Part shown: one piece after another, positions 60,095 to 64,000 of the stretch
Position numbering within the stretch: the stretch's first letter is position 1
Layout of the letters: every line of letters begins with the position of its first letter
Origin: Paracamarosporium sp. OC-R06-R3
Taxonomy: Eukaryota > Ascomycota > Dothideomycetes > Pleosporales > Didymosphaeriaceae
DNA length: 64,000 nucleotides
Direction of reading: 5' to 3'
NCBI GenBank assembly: GCA_019828545.1
Contig: JACVRA010000302.1
Coordinates: 1 to 64,000 of the forward strand
The notes under the pieces: generated by a model
Database searches by the model: none
Told to the model about the DNA's origin: nothing
The model's input: the letters and a program-made list of their open reading frames with translations, nothing else
Program-made: the position numbers and the translations under genes

Positions 60095-61022
60095 TCATGC
60101 AGCTACTGGTGCCTGTGTCTGCGCTGAAGCAGCTCCTGGTCCGCCCTTCTGGCCGTTCACGGAGTGCTCTGTTAGGAACTCGGGATCATTCTCGAATTCC
60201 TCTCGCACCTGTACGAGTTAGCAAAGAGGAATTTGCCACTGTAACGATCAAACTTACAATATCCAACCCACCGACCAGTTCACCATCCACGTACAACTGC
60301 GGGAACGTCGGCCAATCCGAGTACTCCTTCAAACCCTGCCTCACCTCGTCATCCGCCAAAATGTTGAAGAAGCCATATCGGATGCCCTTCTCCCTGAGAA
60401 TGCCAACCGTCTGCCTGCTGAAGCCGCACTGCGGCGCGCTGGGTGTACCCTTCATAAAAAGCATGACGGGTGCCGCCTTGACGAGCTCGCCCAATCGCTT
60501 GTTCAACTCCTCCTTGTTCGTCTCTGCGTCGCCTGAGCTGTACTCGGGGGCGGTCTTGGGGTCTGAGGTACTCGGTGCATATGCGGCTAGGTTCTTCACT
60601 CCGTTGGCGTCTGCGCCGTTCGTCTGAGGAGGTTTGGTGACGGACTGTGCGGGTGGGAGGTTTGTCTTCGCGCCGCCACTTCCAGCTCCAGCGTACTTCT
60701 CTACCGCTACTCGCACCTTGGTGGCATCAGAGCCTGATACCGTCTCCAGGACCTTTCCTTCTCGCTGCAGCACTATGAAGGGGACGGCGGAAACATCGTA
60801 CTGCTCTGCGACTTCGGGCAACTCTTCGGCGTCGAGGGCGAGGAACGTTATGGGCGCATTGGCGGGGTATGTGCTAGCGAGAGTGGTCAGGACGACAGAC
60901 ATCTGCTTGCAGGGCGCGGCCCATGGTGCGTGGAAGTAGATGACGGCGAGCGTGGATGGCGGAAGCGACGAGATTCCCGACTGGAAGGCCGACTCAGACG
61001 TGACTTCTTGGACTGTCGCCAT
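60095..61022 (-). CDS. GRX4: monothiol glutaredoxin, Grx3/4 (PICOT) type
   Basis: Cytosolic-nuclear multidomain glutaredoxin that binds a bridging [2Fe-2S] cluster with glutathione and feeds iron sensing and cytosolic Fe-S assembly. Exons 61022-60258 and 60208-60095 give 292 residues. An N-terminal thioredoxin-like domain has WAAPC at 34-38 (one cysteine, as usual here). After a P, N, S-rich linker (about 112-165) comes the glutaredoxin domain with KGTPSAPQCGFS, the active CGFS at 199-202, and WPTFPQLYVDGELVGGLDIV, whose end spans the intron. One glutaredoxin domain is present, as in fungi. It is divergent from RPF2, 347 bases between starts, and near MMS19. Confidence 0.94.
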
Positions 61023-61369
61023 GGTGGTGGCTATGCTTTCCCTGCAGCGGTATGGGTTGAGGATATGCAAGGATTAGGATATGCTGGAGAAGGAGAGCAC
61101 GAGGGCGATGTGGAGAGGATTTCCGCGGCGGTGGGTTTGTAATGCACGGAATGGTGTGAGAATGCCAGAGGATCTGATAAGTTGATTACTTTGTGCTCTG
61201 ACGTGCTTTGCCCCTCAGCGCCGGAATGCGGCCCGCCAAGCACTCTGGCGCCCCCACCGCAAAACCCTTATCTGATGACCGGAACTATCGACGCCGGCGC
61301 CGAAGCTCGAAAAAAGTTCCCAGCGCGCCAAGATTTCGGTTTCGCGACTCGCTCACGAACACCGCCAAC
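61023..61369. promoter_or_regulatory. divergent promoter GRX4 / RPF2
   Basis: 347 bases between the two start codons must contain both promoters and leaders. No single element is assigned. Confidence 0.5.
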
Positions 61370-62497
61370 ATGTTGCGACAAGTGTGAGTGCCTGTCTTGC
61401 GTTCCAGAATGTGAGGCACAAGACTAACGTCTCGCAAAGGAAGCCCAAGAATGCCCGCGCAAAGCGGGCAATGGACAAGCGCGAGCCGCTCACCAACGAA
61501 AACCCCAAGACCACCCTCTTTGTCGCCGGCCAGAAGACGTCGCAAATCCTCAAGCTATGCATAGCCGACCTGCGCATGCTCAAGAAGCCTTTCGTCGAGA
61601 GTTTCATGAAGAAGAACGACATTCACCCATTTGAGGATGCCTCCTGTACGTCCACCCACCGCAGAACGACCACTCTCCTTCGAAATCCCTACAAACGGTT
61701 TCTTTTTTCCTCAATGCCATGCTAACTTGTACCCAACAGCCCTCGAATTCTTCTCCCTCAAAAACGACACCTCCCTCCTGATCCTCAGCCTTCACTCCAA
61801 AAAGAGGCCCCATTGCCTAACCCTCGTCCGCACCCACAACTACAAAATCCTCGACATGCTCGAGCTCTACATAAACCCCGAGTCCTTCCGCACCCTCCAG
61901 CAATTCAAGAATAAGAAGCCCGCGGTGGGCCTCAAGCCCCTCATCACCTTCCACGGCACCCCCTTCGAGGATCCCAACCAGACCAAGTGGACGCTCGCAA
62001 AGTCGCTGTTGCTGGATTTGTTCAGGGGCCAAGAAGCAGGAGAGGTCGACGTTGAGGGATTGCAGTACATGATTAGTATCAGTGCGGCGGAACCTGTCGA
62101 GGGCGAGAAGGTGCCTGAGCTGCACATACGATTTTACCTCATCAAGACGTTGAAGAGCGGACACAAGCTGCCGCGTGTCGAAGTTGAGGAAATGGGCCCG
62201 CGCATTGATGCGACATTGGGACGCGAGCAATTCCCTGACCCGGACATGATGAAGGAGGCGCTCAAGAAGCCCAAGGGCGCAGAGCCCAAGACCAAGAAGA
62301 ACATCGACATGGATGTTATGGGTGACAAGATGGGCAAGATCCACTTGCCGAAGCAGAACTTTGGCGAACTGCAGACTAGGAAGATGAAGGGGTTGAAGCG
62401 CGGCAGAACGCCAGAGGCGGATGTGGAGATGGGTGATGGGGACGACGACATGGTTATTGATGGTGAGGAGACCGTGCCAAAGAAGACGAGGGTATGA
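61370..62497 (+). CDS. RPF2: ribosome production factor 2, Brix domain
   Basis: Nucleolar Brix protein that, with Rrs1, recruits the 5S RNP to pre-60S particles. Exons 61370-61383 (14 bases), 61440-61645 and 61740-62497 give 325 residues. The tiny first exon and intron phase produce MLRQVKPKNARAKRAM, the canonical start. Other hallmarks: MKKNDIHPFEDASSLEFFS across intron 2, LDMLELYINPESF, GLKPLITFHGTPFED, LLLDLFRGQE, the sigma70-like end with PRVEVEEMGPRIDATLGR, and KPKGAEPKTKKNIDMDVMG. The C-terminus is acidic then basic. It is convergent with MMS19, 178 bases between stops. Confidence 0.95.
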
Positions 62498-62675
62498 GTC
62501 GAATGTTTGATACGGATTGAGAAAGTGGCGGAACATTGCATGGGCGGCGTTACGGGCATGCTTCGGCGTTGATATGCAGATATACCACTTCGTACAAAAG
62601 TGACCCATATTCACGATTATTCATGATTCTCCTTCCATATTCCCATTGCCTACTATATAGCTTTAGATCGTGCAA

Positions 62676-64000
62676 TCAGTCATCATCCCCAGCCTCGTCG
62701 ACTTCGAGCCATCTCGCTCGACACTTTACAGCTGCGCTCCTGACCTCTCTCTTTCCATCATCCAACGCAGCCGTCAATTTCTTACAAACTTGCCTCCTAT
62801 ACGGTAACACAACTTCCAGCTTCAGCTTATCCGGTACCAGCATTAGACATCGGCAAGCCGCCGCACGCACCCTTCCTGGCGTCGGCAAATCCTTATTCAC
62901 TACGGAGCTCGCCAGCAACCGCGATATCAGACTCCCAGCATGCTCCTGTAGAACCTCTGGTCTCTCCAGTAGTGTGGAGGATAGAGTACCAATTGCGGCT
63001 TCTTTCACAAAGTCCTCGCCTTTGAGATCGAGGGATTGGAGAAGGAGAAGGATAAGTGTGGGCACTTCCTCGACGACAATGTCAAAAGGCAGCCATCTCA
63101 GTATGCCACTGAGAGCGACAAGGTAATTAGGTTTGGTTTCGGCTGAAGCATCGCGGAACGCTTGCGTGATGTTGGGCACTAGCAACGCGAAGGACTTCTG
63201 TTTGTGAAGCCCTGAGATCTGGCAATGGTTCTGCTTGGTAAGGAGATCGTCAGGCTGAAGGAGCGTGCTAAATCCGTGCGCTATGGCAGTGCCATGCTTC
63301 GGGTGCGATAGAAAGTCTAAAAGTTGTGGGTATAATTTAGCTAGAATGGGGCTGCTGCGAAGAAGGATGCCTTTGAGGGACGCAAAAATAATGCGTATCC
63401 TTGGCGGATCGAGTTTCTCTGGGGAGAAGAGTTCGAAGGGAGGGTTTATCAGCGGGTCCATGCATGTCTTCAGGGCTGCAGCTGAATAGAACTTGTTGAT
63501 GACGAGGGAAAGTTGGCGCAGAGAAGCAGAGCGAACGCGGATGGATAAATCAGGTTGTTGTGCGTAGTTCGCTAGCGAAGAGACTAAGAGCTCAATCTCA
63601 CAAGGCAGTCGAGTTTCTTTACGGAAGGAAGCCAGTAGGTGCGTTGAAACAATCATAGTCTTGTGGGCCGCAGGAGGTGCGCTGACGTTGAAAGGTGGAA
63701 GCTCGGCCTGTGGGGTGGTCCTGAAAAGGGTGTACAACTCCGAAGCGATAGCATCCTGTTGCTCAATGGATTGTGACCGGATGACGAGATTGCAGATCCT
63801 GCCAACCAGATCTAGGGTAGTTTCGTCATCGAAAGCCTGAGGGTGAGAAGAATCCGCACTTGATGTCCGCTTCAGAAGGGGAAGTACGATGTCTTGGTAG
63901 TATGTTGAGGTGTGGGGATCTTGTTCCAGCTTGCTGGAACCTTTCGTGAGCGCGTACAGAATCGCCGAGAGGAGTGCCACGATGTAACTAGACGAAGCGT
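62676..64000 (-). CDS. MMS19: MMS19, C-terminal part (cut by window edge)
   Basis: HEAT-repeat adaptor of the cytosolic iron-sulfur targeting complex, which hands clusters to DNA polymerases and helicases such as XPD/Rad3. At least 441 codons are open from the right edge to the stop at 62676, with no intron and no start in the window. The sequence is a run of helical repeats (LVSSLANYAQQPDLSIRVRS, LQPDDLLTKQNH, YLVALSGILRWLPFDIVVEE) ending in LTAALDDGKREVRSAAVKCR and ARWLEVDE, the usual Mms19 C-terminus that binds Cia1-Cia2. Another HEAT protein is possible but less likely, given this ending. Confidence 0.8.
   Translation of the reverse strand, partial: ASSSYIVALLSAILYALTKGSSKLEQDPHTSTYYQDIVLPLLKRTSSADSSHPQAFDDETTLDLVGRICNLVIRSQSIEQQDAIASELYTLFRTTPQAELPPFNVSAPPAAHKTMIVSTHLLASFRKETRLPCEIELLVSSLANYAQQPDLSIRVRSASLRQLSLVINKFYSAAALKTCMDPLINPPFELFSPEKLDPPRIRIIFASLKGILLRSSPILAKLYPQLLDFLSHPKHGTAIAHGFSTLLQPDDLLTKQNHCQISGLHKQKSFALLVPNITQAFRDASAETKPNYLVALSGILRWLPFDIVVEEVPTLILLLLQSLDLKGEDFVKEAAIGTLSSTLLERPEVLQEHAGSLISRLLASSVVNKDLPTPGRVRAAACRCLMLVPDKLKLEVVLPYRRQVCKKLTAALDDGKREVRSAAVKCRARWLEVDEAGDDD

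Overview
The window looks like nuclear DNA of a filamentous ascomycete, most likely a Dothideomycete of the Pleosporales type (inference). Genes carry several short GT-AG introns of about 47-158 bases, often with a CTAAC-like branch site. The products are typical fungal families: a Zn2Cys6 regulator, alcohol acetyltransferase, P450, Caf120-like PH protein and a small domain family built around an LPxEIRNxIY motif. Gene models were built by hand from splice sites, reading-frame phase and family knowledge; exon coordinates are in each entry.

Layout. 1.2-13.7 kb is dense and housekeeping: cystathionine gamma-lyase (CYS3), autophagy protein ATG14, a small orphan protein, thioredoxin reductase, tRNA m7G methyltransferase subunit TRM82, ribosomal stalk protein P0 and a GNAT acetyltransferase. 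14.2-19.9 kb is accessory: an alcohol acetyltransferase and a P450 flank a decayed zinc-finger-like fragment. 20.4-30.7 kb holds two very large genes, TFIID subunit TAF2 and a Caf120/Skg3-type PH protein. 31.7-43.8 kb is gene-poor, with a domain-of-unknown-function gene, a small membrane protein, two lysine-rich orphan proteins and at least two decayed coding remnants. 43.9-50.2 kb has CIA2 and a large Zn2Cys6 factor. 50.2-60.1 kb contains only DUS2. 60.1-64.0 kb is dense again: GRX4, RPF2 and the 3' part of MMS19, cut by the window edge.

Themes. Three members of the cytosolic iron-sulfur system (CIA2, a PICOT-type GRX4, MMS19) lie within about 20 kb. With CYS3 and thioredoxin reductase they make the window rich in sulfur, thiol and Fe-S functions. 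Translation is the second theme: RPP0, RPF2, TRM82 and DUS2. Two tight divergent pairs (TRM82/RPP0 and GRX4/RPF2) each put a 60S ribosome gene back to back with an RNA-modification or redox gene.

The most interesting signals are a long in-frame, presequence-like extension lacking any ATG upstream of the conserved thioredoxin reductase start; a comparable two-start arrangement with a minimal overlapping upstream ORF at DUS2; a 7-base micro-exon; and unidentified coding remnants at 35.2-35.8 kb and 41.3-42.0 kb. No rRNA, tRNA, CRISPR array or intact transposon was recognised.
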